DNA of 41,895 nucleotides from Caulobacteraceae bacterium (GTDB lineage Bacteria > Pseudomonadota > Alphaproteobacteria > Caulobacterales > Caulobacteraceae), in assembly GCA_025450315.1 (NCBI GenBank), contig JANWHQ010000029.1:1-41895 (forward strand), in the 5' to 3' direction. Positions 1 through 8,755 of this stretch are shown piece by piece. Both the position numbers and the translations under genes were made by a program. The notes under the pieces are model-generated. The model saw only the letters and a program-made list of their open reading frames with translations. It was not told the origin of the DNA and did no database searches. Numbering within the stretch: the first letter of the stretch is position 1; every line of letters starts with the position of its first letter.

Positions 1-822
1 CAGCGCGGCCCTTGGGGCGGTCCAGGCGGCGTGGGCGGTCTCGGCCACGTCGGCCGAGCCGGCCAGCAGCACCTCGCCCGTCTCCCAGGCGCCGAGCGCG
101 GCTCTCGGCAGCGCGTCCTCGCCATCGCCTCGGCCGACGAAGCCGATCAGCGGCGCGGCCGCGGGGGCAGTATCCATGGGTGCGGAGGGCCAGACCCGTT
201 CGTCGGCCCGGGCCAGGGCGATCGCTTGTCGGATCAGGCCGTCGGAGGCGCCGGCGTCCCGCGCCGCGCGGGCGGCTCGCCCGAGGGCGGCGTTGCGGCG
301 GGGGTCGGCGCAGGCGTCGGCCTCGCCCTCGCAGCGGGCGATGGCGTCCATCACCGCCTGCAGCCGGCCGGCCAGCACCGGCGCGGCTTCGGCCATCAAG
401 CGCCGCTCGCGCCCGGCGATCTGGCGCCCGCGCAGGGCGGCGGCGAACTCCGGTCCGGCGAACGGCAGGGCGGGCGCGGCGGCCTCGGCCAGCGGCGCCG
501 CGGGCGCGGCCAGGCCCTGGGCCAGGCTCGAGAGCAGCACATCCCTGAACACCGCGGCGGAGGTGTCGTCGTCGAACAGGCCGAGCGTCTGGGCCCGGGC
601 GGTCAGCCGGACCGCATAGGCTTCGAGGGCGCCGCCCAGCAGCTGGCCCGCGCCATCGTCGGTCATCAGTCCGTGGCGCTCGGCCCAATCCAGCCAGGCC
701 TCGATCTGGGCCGAGGTCCAGTCGCGCGGCGCCGCCACCTCGACCACGGCCGAGGGCCGTTCGATCTCGCGCGAGGCCACCGGGACCTCGCGCATGAAGG
801 AGACGCGGGATTCGAAGCGCAT
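1..822 (-). CDS. Hypothetical protein, partial (C-terminus beyond the window)
   Basis: An open frame runs without a stop from an ATG at 822 to the window edge, giving the first 274 residues. The product starts MRFESRVSFMREVPVASREI. It is rich in Ala, has a tryptophan-containing stretch near residues 34-47 (DWTSAQIEAWLDWAE) and no signal peptide or membrane segment. I do not recognise the family with confidence. A weak memory links such proteins beside NDUFA12 genes in Caulobacterales to TSCPD-domain (ribonucleotide-reductase-related) proteins, but any such domain would lie outside the window. It is divergent from the NDUFA12 gene. The codon pattern is typical of the high-GC neighbours, so the gene itself is likely real. 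Confidence 0.6.
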   Translation of the reverse strand, partial: MRFESRVSFMREVPVASREIERPSAVVEVAAPRDWTSAQIEAWLDWAERHGLMTDDGAGQLLGGALEAYAVRLTARAQTLGLFDDDTSAAVFRDVLLSSLAQGLAAPAAPLAEAAAPALPFAGPEFAAALRGRQIAGRERRLMAEAAPVLAGRLQAVMDAIARCEGEADACADPRRNAALGRAARAARDAGASDGLIRQAIALARADERVWPSAPMDTAPAAAPLIGFVGRGDGEDALPRAALGAWETGEVLLAGSADVAETAHAAWTAPRAAL

Positions 823-882
823 GACCGACTCCGTAAAGGGCGCTTGCGCGAGAGGCTAAGGTCCGGCATCGGCGGCGGCAAT

Positions 883-999
883 AGATGTTGACAGGTTGCG
901 GCGCTCGTCCACAACATCTTGCGGTTGGCGGCCGGCCGGTAGGGCCTCGCCAGCGACGCAATGGGCCCTAGCCACACGGTCGGCGAGCCGCTATGGCTC
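883..999. promoter_or_regulatory. Divergent intergenic region with three inverted repeats and a -35-like box
   Basis: Between the divergent genes at 822 and 1028 lie three dyads. AGATGTTG (883-890) pairs with CAACATCT (912-919), and a TTGACA (888-893) overlaps its left arm. TAGGGCC (940-946) pairs with GGCCCTA (964-970). GAGCC (985-989) pairs with GGCTC (995-999). None is followed by a T-run, so they do not look like terminators. The first could be an operator over a promoter, since TTGACA is a good -35, but I see no convincing -10. The last would fold in the leader of the NDUFA12 gene. Function is inferred only from position and symmetry. Confidence 0.3.
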
Positions 1000-1027
1000 A
1001 CCTCTCGGCAACGCCCGGTGCGACAAG

Positions 1028-1423
1028 GTGCTCAAGCGGATCTTCAGCTGGTGGAACGGGGCCACGATCGGCACTCTGTTCACGATCATGAAGCGGGGCG
1101 TGTTCGTCGGCGAAGACGAGTTCGGCAACCGCTACTACGAAGCGCGCGACAACAAGGACAGCTACGACGAGCGCAAGCGCCGCTGGGTGATCTATCGCGG
1201 CTATGCCGAGCCCTCGAAGATCCCGCCGGACTGGCATGGCTGGATGCACTACACCTTCGCCGAACCGCCGACCAAGGCGCCCCTGATGCGCCGGTCGTGG
1301 GAGAAGGACCACCAGCCGAACCTCACCGGCACGGTCCACGCCTGGAGGCCCATGGGCTCGATCGGCCGCGGCGGCGAGCGCGCCAGCGCCACCGGCGACT
1401 ATCAGGCCTGGACGCCGGAATAG
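1028..1423 (+). CDS. NADH:ubiquinone oxidoreductase subunit NDUFA12 family
   Basis: The 131-aa product is a homologue of NDUFA12/B17.2, an accessory subunit of respiratory complex I found in alphaproteobacteria and mitochondria, at the membrane arm/matrix-arm interface on the cytoplasmic side. Family-typical strings are visible: FVGEDEFGNRYYEARD, then RRWVIYRGYAEPSKIPPDWHGWMHY at about residues 48-72, and a C-terminal YQAWTPE. The frame is open further upstream, but the extra residues are not NDUFA12-like. The GTG at 1028, giving M-L-K-R-I-F-S-W-W, matches the usual N-terminus. No strong Shine-Dalgarno is seen. The DUF2155 gene follows after 4 nt and is probably co-transcribed. Confidence 0.9.
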   Translation: MLKRIFSWWNGATIGTLFTIMKRGVFVGEDEFGNRYYEARDNKDSYDERKRRWVIYRGYAEPSKIPPDWHGWMHYTFAEPPTKAPLMRRSWEKDHQPNLTGTVHAWRPMGSIGRGGERASATGDYQAWTPE

Positions 1424-1427
1424 GCGC

Positions 1428-2036
1428 ATGCGTGGGCGCCATGCGGTCCGGCTGGCCGTGAGTCTGGCGAGCCCCTTTCTGGCCTTCGCCCTGGCCTCGG
1501 CCCAGCCCGCGCCCGGCGGCGCGCCCACGCCTGCAACCCCGCCGCCGGCGCCAACCCCCGCCGCGCCCATCGGCCCGCCGCCCGTCGAGGCCGCGCCGCC
1601 CGCCAGCGCCGCGCCCCAGGCCGACCAGGGCGAGCTGCCCGGCTCGGACGAGGACTCCTCGGCGCCCGCCAAGCCCTTCGGCATCCGGCCGTCCCAACCC
1701 CGGCGGGTGCTCTACACCGCCGCGGTGATCCAGGTGCTGGACAAGGTGACGGCCGAGAGCCTCCGCTTCGAGGCGCCGCTGCACAAGTTCATCCGCTACA
1801 AGGGCCTGATCTTCCTGGTGAACACCTGCCAGAGCGGCCAGCCCGACCAGCCGCCCTACGCCGCCCACCTGGAGGTGGATTCCCAGCCGCCGGCGCTGCC
1901 GGGGCGGCCGCCCAATCCGGTGAAGCTGGTGTTCCGCGGCTGGATGTATACCGACACCCCCGGCGTGCACCCGTTCGAGCACCCGGTCTACGACACCTGG
2001 CTGATCGCCTGTAAGACCGTCTCCGGGGTCGAATAG
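1428..2036 (+). CDS. DUF2155 domain-containing secreted protein
   Basis: This 202-aa protein starts with an N-terminal signal peptide (hydrophobic to about residue 25, cleavage near ALASA-QP). A Pro/Ala-rich low-complexity linker follows to about residue 80. The conserved DUF2155 domain then has [16 protein letters not shown], a cysteine in VNTCQSG, and the C-terminal hallmark [27 protein letters not shown]. The two cysteines may form a disulfide in the periplasm. Function is unknown; the family is typical of alphaproteobacteria and usually sits next to NDUFA12 as here. Its last 49 nt overlap the 3' end of the convergent aat gene. Confidence 0.88.
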   Translation: MRGRHAVRLAVSLASPFLAFALASAQPAPGGAPTPATPPPAPTPAAPIGPPPVEAAPPASAAPQADQGELPGSDEDSSAPAKPFGIRPSQPRRVLYTAAVIQVLDKVTAESLRFEAPLHKFIRYKGLIFLVNTCQSGQPDQPPYAAHLEVDSQPPALPGRPPNPVKLVFRGWMYTDTPGVHPFEHPVYDTWLIACKTVSGVE

Positions 2037-2662
2037 GCCGGCATCCGGTAGAAGTCGCCATGGGCCGCGAGCGCCATGGCCAGGCGGCGGTGATAGGCCG
2101 CGCGCGCGATCTCCTGGGCGCCGATCTGGGTCAGAGGCTCGGTGATGTACTGGGCGTCGAGCAGGCGGTAGCCGCCGGCCCGCAGCCGCGCCACCAGATG
2201 GGCCAGGGCCACCTTCGAGGCGTCCCGCTCGCGCGAGAACATGCTCTCGCCGAAGAAGGCGCCGCCCAGCGCCACCCCGTAGAGCCCGCCCACCAGCCGC
2301 CCGTCCCGCCAGGTCTCGACGCTGTGGGCCATGCCGCGGCGGACCAGCTCGCCGTAAAGGGTCTCGATCCTAGCGTTGATCCAGGTCTCGGGCCGGTCCG
2401 CCTGGGGCCTGGCGCACTCGGCGATCACCTCGGGGAAGGCGGCGTCGATGCGAACCTGCAGGCGGCCGGAGCGGATGGTCCGGGCCAGGCGGCGCGACAG
2501 GTGGAAACGGTCGAGCGGGATCACCCCGCGCTTCTCCGGATCGATCAGGTAGATGGTGTCGTCGGTCCGGGTCTCCGCCATCGGGAACAGGCCCCGGCGG
2601 TAGCAGTCGATCAGCGCTTCGACGTCGAACCCGGACACATCGCCAAAGGCGTCAGCCGCCAT
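1988..2662 (-). CDS. aat: Leucyl/phenylalanyl-tRNA--protein transferase
   Basis: Aat transfers Leu or Phe from aminoacyl-tRNA to N-terminal Arg/Lys of proteins, creating N-degrons for ClpS/ClpAP in the cytoplasm. The 224-aa product has the family landmarks: [10 protein letters not shown] near the N-terminus, [19 protein letters not shown], then [37 protein letters not shown] and [19 protein letters not shown]. The ATG at 2662 (MAADAFGDV) is chosen; an upstream start at 2695 would add an unrelated Ser/Gly-rich stretch. The start overlaps the end of accC by 11 nt, so aat is the last gene of the aroQ-accB-accC-aat unit. The 3' end overlaps DUF2155 on the other strand. Confidence 0.93.
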   Translation of the reverse strand: MAADAFGDVSGFDVEALIDCYRRGLFPMAETRTDDTIYLIDPEKRGVIPLDRFHLSRRLARTIRSGRLQVRIDAAFPEVIAECARPQADRPETWINARIETLYGELVRRGMAHSVETWRDGRLVGGLYGVALGGAFFGESMFSRERDASKVALAHLVARLRAGGYRLLDAQYITEPLTQIGAQEIARAAYHRRLAMALAAHGDFYRMPAYSTPETVLQAISQVS

Positions 2663-3995
2663 CCCTGATCCACTGCTCGAGCCAGTGGATGTCATAGGCC
2701 CCTTGGACGATGTCGTCCTGGACCAGCAGATCCTGGAACAAGGGGATGGTGGTCTCGATGCCGCCCACCACCATCTCGCCCAGGCACCGCTTCAGGCGGG
2801 CGATGCACTCGGGCCGGTCGCGGCCGTGGACGATCAGCTTGCCCGCCAGGCTGTCGTAGTAGGGCGGGATGACGTAGCCGGCGTACAGGGCCGAATCCAG
2901 CCGCACGCCCAGGCCCCCCGGGGCATGGAAGTCGGTGACCAGGCCCGGCGACGGGGTGAAGCTGCGCGGGTTCTCGGCGTTGATCCGGCACTCGATGGCG
3001 TGGCCTTCGAAGACGATGTCGGACTGCGAGAAGGATAGAGGCAGCCCGGCCGCCACGCGGATCTGCTCGCGCACCAGGTCGATGTCGGTGACCGCCTCGG
3101 TGACCGGATGCTCGACCTGCAGGCGGGTGTTCATCTCGATGAAGAAGAACTCGCCGTCCTCGTAGAGGAACTCGATGGTGCCGACGCCCAGATAGCCGAT
3201 CCGCTTGATGGCCTCGACCACGGTCATGCCGATCTTCTCGCGCGCCTCGGGCGTGATGGCGGGGGAGGGGGACTCCTCCATGATCTTCTGGTGGCGGCGC
3301 TGCAGCGAGCAGTCCCGTTCGCCCAGGTGGCAGACGTTGCCGAAGGAGTCGGCGATCACCTGGATCTCGATGTGGCGCGGCTTGCCGAGGTAGCGCTCCA
3401 GATAGACGCTGTCGTCGCCGAAGGCGGCCTTGGCCTCGGCCTGGGCGGTCTGCACCGCCTCGGCCAGCGACTCGCGGTTGGGCGCGACCTTCATGCCCCG
3501 CCCGCCGCCGCCGGCGGCCGCCTTCACCAGCACCGGAAAGCCGATGGCCTCGGCCGCCGCCATGGCTTCGTCCAGGTCGGTGATCGCCCCGTCCGAACCG
3601 GGCACCACCGGGATGCCCGCGCTCTTGACCGCGACCTTGGCCGCGATCTTGTCGCCCATCATCGAGATGTGCTCGGGCTTGGGACCGATGAAGGTCAGGC
3701 CGTGGGTGCCGACGATCTCGGCGAAGCGGGCGTTCTCCGACAGGAACCCGTAGCCGGGATGGATCGCCTGGGCGCCGGTGATCTCGGCCGCCGCGATGAT
3801 CGAGGGGATGTTCAGATAGCTCTTGGCCGCCGGCGCGGGCCCGATGCAGACGCTCTCGTCGGCCAGGCGCACGTGCATGGCTGTGGAATCAGCCTCGGAG
3901 TGCACGGCCACGGTGGAGATGCCCATCTCCTTGCAGGCCCGGTGCACCCGGAGCGCGATCTCGCCGCGATTGGCGATGAGGATCTTGTCGAACAT
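2652..3995 (-). CDS. accC: Acetyl-CoA carboxylase biotin carboxylase subunit
   Basis: AccC carries out ATP- and bicarbonate-dependent carboxylation of biotin on AccB, the first half-reaction of acetyl-CoA carboxylase in fatty acid synthesis. At 447 aa it is full length. An N-terminal pre-ATP-grasp domain ([15 protein letters not shown]) is followed by the ATP-grasp glycine loop GGGGRGMK at residues 162-169, then [20 protein letters not shown] and the active-site strand [15 protein letters not shown] at 286-300. A C-terminal domain ([11 protein letters not shown]) closes the protein. Its ATG shares one base with the accB stop (TAATG), showing tight translational coupling. Confidence 0.97.
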   Translation of the reverse strand: MFDKILIANRGEIALRVHRACKEMGISTVAVHSEADSTAMHVRLADESVCIGPAPAAKSYLNIPSIIAAAEITGAQAIHPGYGFLSENARFAEIVGTHGLTFIGPKPEHISMMGDKIAAKVAVKSAGIPVVPGSDGAITDLDEAMAAAEAIGFPVLVKAAAGGGGRGMKVAPNRESLAEAVQTAQAEAKAAFGDDSVYLERYLGKPRHIEIQVIADSFGNVCHLGERDCSLQRRHQKIMEESPSPAITPEAREKIGMTVVEAIKRIGYLGVGTIEFLYEDGEFFFIEMNTRLQVEHPVTEAVTDIDLVREQIRVAAGLPLSFSQSDIVFEGHAIECRINAENPRSFTPSPGLVTDFHAPGGLGVRLDSALYAGYVIPPYYDSLAGKLIVHGRDRPECIARLKRCLGEMVVGGIETTIPLFQDLLVQDDIVQGAYDIHWLEQWIRDGG

Positions 3996-4471
3996 TACTC
4001 GATCACGACGAGGGGCTGGCCGAACTCCACCGGCTGGCCGTCCTCGACCAGAAGCTCGACCACCCGGCCGGCCCGGGGCGCCGGGACGGGGTTCATGGTC
4101 TTCATGGCCTCGATGATCAGCAGGGTCTGGCCGGCCGAGACCTGGGCGCCCGGGCGCCCGAAGGCCTCGGCGCCCGGATTGGGCTGCAGATAGGCGGTGC
4201 CGACCATCGGCGACTTGACCACGTCGCCCTTGGCCTGGGCGGCGCTGGGCGAGGGCGCGGGTCCGACGGAGGGGGCGGGCTGAGCCGCCGGCGCGGGGGG
4301 CGGCGCGGCGATCATCGGATAGCCGTCGTAGCCCGAGCCTCGCGCCACGCGGACCCTGAGGTCCCCGCGCTCGACCTCGATCTCGCCGAGGCCGGTCTCG
4401 TTCAGGAGATCGGCGAGCTTGCGCACCACCTCGATGTCGACGGGATCGTCCTTGCCCTTAGCGGCGGCCAT
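3995..4471 (-). CDS. accB: Acetyl-CoA carboxylase biotin carboxyl carrier protein
   Basis: AccB carries the biotin that shuttles CO2 between AccC and the carboxyltransferase. The 158-aa product has an N-terminal segment typical of the family ([23 protein letters not shown]), a Pro/Ala linker at about 55-80, and a C-terminal biotinyl domain. The biotin-accepting lysine is K124 in EAMKTMN; most bacteria have EAMKMMN, so one neighbouring residue differs. The start at 4471 ([10 protein letters not shown]) is preferred over an upstream start at 4597 that would run into aroQ. The gene lies 19 nt after aroQ and is coupled to accC. Confidence 0.96.
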   Translation of the reverse strand: MAAAKGKDDPVDIEVVRKLADLLNETGLGEIEVERGDLRVRVARGSGYDGYPMIAAPPPAPAAQPAPSVGPAPSPSAAQAKGDVVKSPMVGTAYLQPNPGAEAFGRPGAQVSAGQTLLIIEAMKTMNPVPAPRAGRVVELLVEDGQPVEFGQPLVVIE

Positions 4472-4490
4472 GCATTCAACCTTGACTGTT

Positions 4491-4943
4491 TCAGACCGTC
4501 TTGGCGGCGCGGACCATGCCCGCGGCCGCTTCCACGGCGAGTTCGTAGCTGAGCGCCCCGAAGCCGGAAACCAGGCCCGTGGCGGCGAGAGAGACATAGG
4601 TCGACCGGCGGAAATCCTCCCGAGCGGCCGGATTGGAAAGGTGGCACTCGACGATCGGTTGCTTCAGCGCCTTCAGGGCGTCGAGCAGGGCGACCGAGGT
4701 GTGGCCGTAGCCGGCGGGATTGATCACCAGGGCGCTGGCGGCCTCGCGCGCCTCCTGCACCCAGTCGATCAACTCGCCCTCGTGGTTGGACTGGCGGAAC
4801 ACGACTTCGAATCCCAGGCCGGCCGCCCGCGTCTCGCAGCGGACGCGGATGTCCTCGAGGGTGTCGTGGCCGTAGATGTGAGGCTCGCGCACGCCCAGGA
4901 GGTTGAGATTGGGCCCGCTCAGCACGTAGATGGGATTCGGCAT
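4491..4943 (-). CDS. aroQ: Type II 3-dehydroquinate dehydratase
   Basis: AroQ converts 3-dehydroquinate to 3-dehydroshikimate, the third step of the shikimate pathway, as a cytoplasmic dodecamer. At 150 aa it has the normal type II length and motifs: [17 protein letters not shown] with the catalytic Tyr24, then [20 protein letters not shown] with Asn75 and His81, and HLSN with the general acid His101. Arg108 follows in NPAAREDFR. It is first in the minus-strand unit aroQ-accB-accC-aat, a frequent alphaproteobacterial arrangement. The promoter should lie in 4944-5022, shared with the divergent thiS. Confidence 0.97.
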   Translation of the reverse strand: MPNPIYVLSGPNLNLLGVREPHIYGHDTLEDIRVRCETRAAGLGFEVVFRQSNHEGELIDWVQEAREAASALVINPAGYGHTSVALLDALKALKQPIVECHLSNPAAREDFRRSTYVSLAATGLVSGFGALSYELAVEAAAGMVRAAKTV

Positions 4944-5022
4944 TCGGCTCGCCGTGATTTGGCCGCTTTGTAGCCATCACGGCTTTGGGCCTCAACTGCC
5001 GACGGCGGCAAGGCCTATTGTC

Positions 5023-5223
5023 ATGCGACTGACCATCAATGGCGAAGAGCGCAGCTTCGAGGAGGCGCTGGACCTGGCGGGTCTGGTCCGCGCGCTTGGG
5101 CTGGACGTGCGCAAGGTGGCCGTCGAACGCAACTTGGAGATCGTGCCGCGCTCGACCTATGCTCGGGTGTCGCTGCTGGACGGCGACAGGCTGGAGATCG
5201 TCCAGTTCGTGGGCGGCGGCTGA
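5023..5223 (+). CDS. thiS: Sulfur carrier protein ThiS
   Basis: ThiS is the 66-aa ubiquitin-like sulfur carrier for thiazole synthesis. Its C-terminal Gly-Gly is adenylylated by ThiF-type enzymes, thiocarboxylated, and used by ThiG. The start [14 protein letters not shown], the beta-grasp length and the GGG end (IVQFVGGG) are all visible. A longer frame beginning at 4930 is not ThiS-like, so the ATG at 5023 is used. It is transcribed divergently from aroQ. It is separated from thiG (8756) by two genes unrelated to thiamine, and I see no riboswitch in front of thiS itself. Confidence 0.9.
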   Translation: MRLTINGEERSFEEALDLAGLVRALGLDVRKVAVERNLEIVPRSTYARVSLLDGDRLEIVQFVGGG

Positions 5224-5248
5224 GGTCAAGCAGGATCAGGGGGCGGGA

Positions 5249-6829
5249 ATGAAGCGGTTGGGGATGTTGGCGGCGCTGGGCGTCGCTATGGCAGCGCTGT
5301 CGGCGACCCAGGCCAGCGCGGCCCAGCCACCGCAGGCCTGCGCGGCCATGGCCGGCAAGGTCATCGGCGGCCTGGTGATCTCCAAGGCGGCCCTGGTCCC
5401 TCCTGCGCCCGTGGGCGCGGTGCAGGTCGGCTTCGCCCCCACCGACCGAAACAAGGTCGCCTTTCCAGCCTATTGCCGGATCGACGGCGAGATCGACGGA
5501 CGCACCGGTGCGGGCGGGAAACACTTCGGTCTGGCCGTGGCCATCGCCCTGCCGGCCGACTGGAACGGCTATTTCCTGATGATGGGCGGGGGCGGCCTGA
5601 ACGGGAACCTCGCCGCGCCGCTGGGGCCCGTGGCGGCGGGCGACCGCCCGGCGCTGACCCGGGGCTTCGCGGTGGTCTCGACCGACGGCGGCCACCGGGG
5701 CGGGGGCTTCAGCGACGACTTCACCCGCGACCAGCAGGCGGGGTTGGATTTCGCCTTCAACGCGGTGCCGACCGTGGCGACCACGGCCAAGCAGGTCGTC
5801 CAGGCCTATTACCGCCGTCCGATCACCCGCTCGTTCTTCACCGGCTGCTCCACCGGCGGGCGGGAGGGGATGGAGGCGGCCGAGCGCTATCCGTTCCTGT
5901 TCGACGGCATCATCACCGGCGCGCCGGCCATGCGCACCGACCGATCCAACCTCGCCCTGAAGTGGGCGGCGGTGGCCTTCAACCGCATTTCGCCGATGGA
6001 TCCGAAGACCGGCAGGATCATCCCCGGCGGGGCCTTCTCGCCCTCCGATCGGCAGCTGATCATCGGCGCCTTCCTGAAGGCCTGCGACGAGCTCGACGGC
6101 GTCAGGGACGGCATGGTGTTCGCCACCTCGGCCTGCCGCTTCGATCCCCAGGTCCTGCAGTGCCCTGGCGCCAAGGCCGAGGGTTGCCTGAGCCCCGAGC
6201 AGGTCGCCGCCATGAAGACGGCCTTCGCCGGACCGATCACGCCCGACGGCCGCCACGTCTACTCGGCCCATCCCTACGACACCGGCATGGCCATGCCGGC
6301 CCCGATCCCGGGATTCCTCTTGAACTCGACGGCGGGACCGGTCGGCGGCGGCGTGCTGCCGACCTCCATGGACCTGGTGGCGGACGAGGCGACCGAGAAC
6401 GCCAACGCGCTGCAACAGCTGATCGACACCTATGGCTGGACCAACCTGTCCAGCTTCTACGGCCATGGCGGCAAGCAGATCTTCTTCCACGGTATGAGCG
6501 ACCCGTGGTTCTCGGCCTATGACACGGTCGACTACTATCAGCGCCTGGCCAAGGACAACGGCGGAGCCGAGAAGCTGGCCGAGTCCAGCCGCCTGTTCCT
6601 GGTTCCGGGCATGGGGCATTGCGCCGGCGGCCCGGCGACGCTGGACCAGTTCGACCTGCTGACCCTGCTCACCGACTGGGTGGTCGCCGGCAAGGCGCCC
6701 GATTCCGTGGTCGCCACCGGTTCGGACTTCCCCGGCCGCAGCCGGCCGCTCTGCCCCTTCCCCCAACACGCCCAATACAAGGGCGCAGGCGATCCGGAAA
6801 AGGCGTCGAGTTTCGAGTGCCGGATGTGA
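5249..6829 (+). CDS. Tannase/feruloyl esterase family protein, secreted
   Basis: This 526-aa serine esterase of the tannase family hydrolyses ester bonds of phenolic acids such as gallate or ferulate. A signal peptide ends near TQASA (residues 20-24). The fold carries the CS-D-HC arrangement: Cys200-Ser201 in TGCSTGGREG (nucleophile), an Asp in HGMSDPWF near residue 420, and His-Cys in MGHCAGGP. The two cysteines are expected to be joined by a disulfide that brings Ser and His together. The ATG at 5249 follows a GGGGGCGGG purine tract; the frame is open upstream but only overlaps thiS. It starts 25 nt after thiS, so it may share its transcript although it has no known thiamine role. Substrate cannot be told from sequence. 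Confidence 0.88.
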   Translation: MKRLGMLAALGVAMAALSATQASAAQPPQACAAMAGKVIGGLVISKAALVPPAPVGAVQVGFAPTDRNKVAFPAYCRIDGEIDGRTGAGGKHFGLAVAIALPADWNGYFLMMGGGGLNGNLAAPLGPVAAGDRPALTRGFAVVSTDGGHRGGGFSDDFTRDQQAGLDFAFNAVPTVATTAKQVVQAYYRRPITRSFFTGCSTGGREGMEAAERYPFLFDGIITGAPAMRTDRSNLALKWAAVAFNRISPMDPKTGRIIPGGAFSPSDRQLIIGAFLKACDELDGVRDGMVFATSACRFDPQVLQCPGAKAEGCLSPEQVAAMKTAFAGPITPDGRHVYSAHPYDTGMAMPAPIPGFLLNSTAGPVGGGVLPTSMDLVADEATENANALQQLIDTYGWTNLSSFYGHGGKQIFFHGMSDPWFSAYDTVDYYQRLAKDNGGAEKLAESSRLFLVPGMGHCAGGPATLDQFDLLTLLTDWVVAGKAPDSVVATGSDFPGRSRPLCPFPQHAQYKGAGDPEKASSFECRM

Positions 6830-6928
6830 CCGCGCAGGCCTGGACGGACAGGCGCCTGGCGCGCCGCTCCAAATTTGTCCGGTTCGCCGGGCGAGGCTAG
6901 GCTGCATCCCTGCTCGGGGAGGCGCGCC

Positions 6929-8539
6929 ATGGACAAGGGTGCAACCGGACGGCTGATCCTGGCGGTCTCGGCCATCTGGATCATGGGCGTGGCCGGGACA
7001 GCTGCTGCGAACGGCTCTGACAGCCAGGCCATGGGCGCCTGGATGGCGGGTTTGGGGGTCCGAGACGTGTCCGCCGGCGGCAACGCGGGCTGCGATCCTG
7101 AAAAGACGGTGGTCGAGGCCGGCGCCCCCGCCGAGGCGGGCCACAAGCGTCTCATGGACGTCGTCGCGGCCTGCTCGGAGGTCATCAACCGACGCCGTCC
7201 GCCCGATGCGGTCGCCCTGGCCCTTCGAATCCGGGCCTTGGCCTATTTCCGCCTGGGCGAGCCGGATCGCTCCGTCGCCGACGAATCGGCGGCGCTGGCT
7301 TCGGACATGGCGCGCGATCCCAAGCAAGCGTCGCAAATCCTGCAGGCCCGCGCCCTGGCCTACGTCTCCCTCGGCGACAACGCCCATGCCGTCGCCGACT
7401 ACACCGCAGCGCTCCAGCCGGGCGGCGCCCTGGATCACGTCGACCAGGCCCGCATCCTGCAGAACCGCGGGGTGGCCTACCGACGTCTCGGGAAGACCGA
7501 CGAGGCCATGGCCGATTTCAAGGCGGCCATGAGACTGAACCCGCAAGGCGGTCAGAACGTCGAGATCCTGCTCGAGCTCGCCATCGTTGACGACAGCCGC
7601 CACCAGACCGACGCGGCGATCGCCGAATATTCGGCGGTGCTGACCGCAAGGCCCAGCGAGATCCGCGCATGGCTGGGCCGCGCCTATGCAGAGCGGGACA
7701 AGGGCGACCGGGCCGCCGCCGTTGCCGACGCGCGCAAAGCCGTTGCGCTGGACGCCAGCTCGGCGCCCGCCCATCGGCTGCTGGCCGAGCTGATGATCGC
7801 CTCCGGTCACGCCAAGGCCGCGGCCGCCGAATCCGAACAGGCGGTGAGGGCCGATCCCAGCAACGCCGCGGCCCTCAAATTCCGCGCCGACGCAGCCCTG
7901 GCGTCGGGCGACCGCGACGCAGCCATCGCCGGCTACGACCAGGCCATCGCCCTGAACCCCAAGCTGGTCTCCGCCTTCAACAACCGCGGCGTGGCCCATC
8001 TCGGCAAGGGCGACTTCCAGCATGCGGTCGCAGACTTCACCGCCGTCATCGGCCTGGACGCCAGCCAGGCGCCGGCCTGGACGAACAGGGGCATCGCCCG
8101 CTTGGCGCTGGGCGATAGGGCGGAGGCGCAAGCCGACTTCGACCAGAGCCTGCAACTTGACCCGAAGAACGCCGAGGCTCTGCGCCAGCGGGCGTTCCTG
8201 GAGGAGGGCAGGGATCAATATGCCGCCGCGGCGGACGATTACGGACGGGCTGTCGCCATCGATCCCGGCAATGAAGGGGCCCAGCGCGGCAAAGGCTTCG
8301 CCGAGCTAGCGCTGCATCACTACGACGCGGCGGTGGCGGCCCTCAGCGCCGCCATCGCGCTGAACCCTAAGGACGCGCCCGCCTACCATTTCCGCGCCAT
8401 GGCCTACGCGGGCCGGAACGACAACCGCCTCGCCCTCGCCGACTATGCGACCTGGCGCCGGCTGGACCCCGACGCGCCGCCCGAAACCGGCGCCCCCGCG
8501 AAAGCCACCTGGCAGCGCGGCTCGGACGCCAGGCGGTGA
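6929..8539 (+). CDS. Secreted tetratricopeptide-repeat protein
   Basis: The 536-aa protein has an N-terminal signal peptide (LILAVSAIWIMGVAGTAAA) and then a long array of TPR-like helices from about residue 90 to the end. Repeats such as YVSLGDNAHAVADYTAAL, YRRLGKTDEAMADFKAAM, NNRGVAHLGKGDFQHAVADF and TNRGIARLALGDRAEAQADF are visible, about 34 residues apart. TPRs usually scaffold protein complexes; the partner here is unknown. The start at 6929 has a GGGGAGG-like Shine-Dalgarno just upstream, and the frame extends to a TTG at 6875 without adding a plausible N-terminus. It lies 99 nt after the tannase gene. Confidence 0.8.
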   Translation: MDKGATGRLILAVSAIWIMGVAGTAAANGSDSQAMGAWMAGLGVRDVSAGGNAGCDPEKTVVEAGAPAEAGHKRLMDVVAACSEVINRRRPPDAVALALRIRALAYFRLGEPDRSVADESAALASDMARDPKQASQILQARALAYVSLGDNAHAVADYTAALQPGGALDHVDQARILQNRGVAYRRLGKTDEAMADFKAAMRLNPQGGQNVEILLELAIVDDSRHQTDAAIAEYSAVLTARPSEIRAWLGRAYAERDKGDRAAAVADARKAVALDASSAPAHRLLAELMIASGHAKAAAAESEQAVRADPSNAAALKFRADAALASGDRDAAIAGYDQAIALNPKLVSAFNNRGVAHLGKGDFQHAVADFTAVIGLDASQAPAWTNRGIARLALGDRAEAQADFDQSLQLDPKNAEALRQRAFLEEGRDQYAAAADDYGRAVAIDPGNEGAQRGKGFAELALHHYDAAVAALSAAIALNPKDAPAYHFRAMAYAGRNDNRLALADYATWRRLDPDAPPETGAPAKATWQRGSDARR

Positions 8540-8560
8540 CGCCGGTGAAGGCCCCGGCCA

Positions 8561-8589
8561 TTGAACCCTCCCGTCCTCGGGCGTAGGTT
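8561..8589 (+). promoter_or_regulatory. Predicted sigma-70-type promoter for the riboswitch-thiG transcript
   Basis: TTGAAC (8561-8566) and TAGGTT (8584-8589) are spaced by 17 nt. A start about 7 nt downstream would be at about 8596, exactly where the 5' strand of helix P1 of the TPP riboswitch begins. That agreement makes the promoter more credible than the boxes alone. It implies that thiG has its own transcript, separate from thiS. Confidence 0.55.
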
Positions 8590-8594
8590 CCTTC

Positions 8595-8692
8595 CGTTCT
8601 CCGGGGAGCCCCGCAAGGGGCTGAGAGGCCGCATTCGGGCGCGGCGACCCGCTGAACCTGATCCGGGTCATGCCGGCGAAGGGATGGGAACG
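8595..8692 (+). ncRNA. TPP riboswitch (THI element)
   Basis: This is a thiamine pyrophosphate-sensing aptamer in the thiG leader. Conserved segments occur in order: GGGGAGCCC and its partner GGGGCTGAGAGG with the pyrimidine-sensing CTGAGA (8621-8626), then GACCCGCTGAACCTGATC (8646-8663), then ATGCCGGCGAAGGGA (8670-8684). P1 can form between CGTTCTC (8595-8601) and GGGAACG (8686-8692) with one G-U pair. The aptamer lies 63 nt before the thiG start. Ligand binding is expected to lower ThiG synthesis when TPP is plentiful. Confidence 0.94.
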
Positions 8693-8725
8693 CGGGACTT
8701 GCTTCCGTCACACCGCCTTTAGGCA

Positions 8726-8753
8726 GGCCCTTTTGACCGATGGTCAGGAGGCC
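8726..8753 (+). promoter_or_regulatory. Shine-Dalgarno-sequestering hairpin (riboswitch expression platform)
   Basis: GGCC (8726-8729), UUUU (8731-8734) and GACC (8735-8738) pair with GGUC (8742-8745), AGGA (8746-8749) and GGCC (8750-8753). This gives a 12-bp stem with one bulged C (8730) and a 3-nt GAU loop. The thiG Shine-Dalgarno AGGAGG (8746-8751) is entirely inside the 3' strand. The aptamer segment GAAGGG (8678-8683) could instead pair with CCCUUU (8728-8733) and release it. This suggests translational control; the switch itself is inferred, the stem is seen directly. Confidence 0.7.
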
Positions 8754-8755
8754 AG

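Noticed and set aside
4472-4597. Longer accB starting at 4597
   Set aside because: The added 42 residues overlap the end of aroQ in another frame and are not part of any biotin carrier protein.
5036-8218. A 1060-codon open frame on the minus strand
   Set aside because: It lies opposite the esterase and TPR genes, which have clear family motifs. Its product is low-complexity (Gly/Arg/Val/Ala) without domains; long antisense frames are expected in high-GC DNA.
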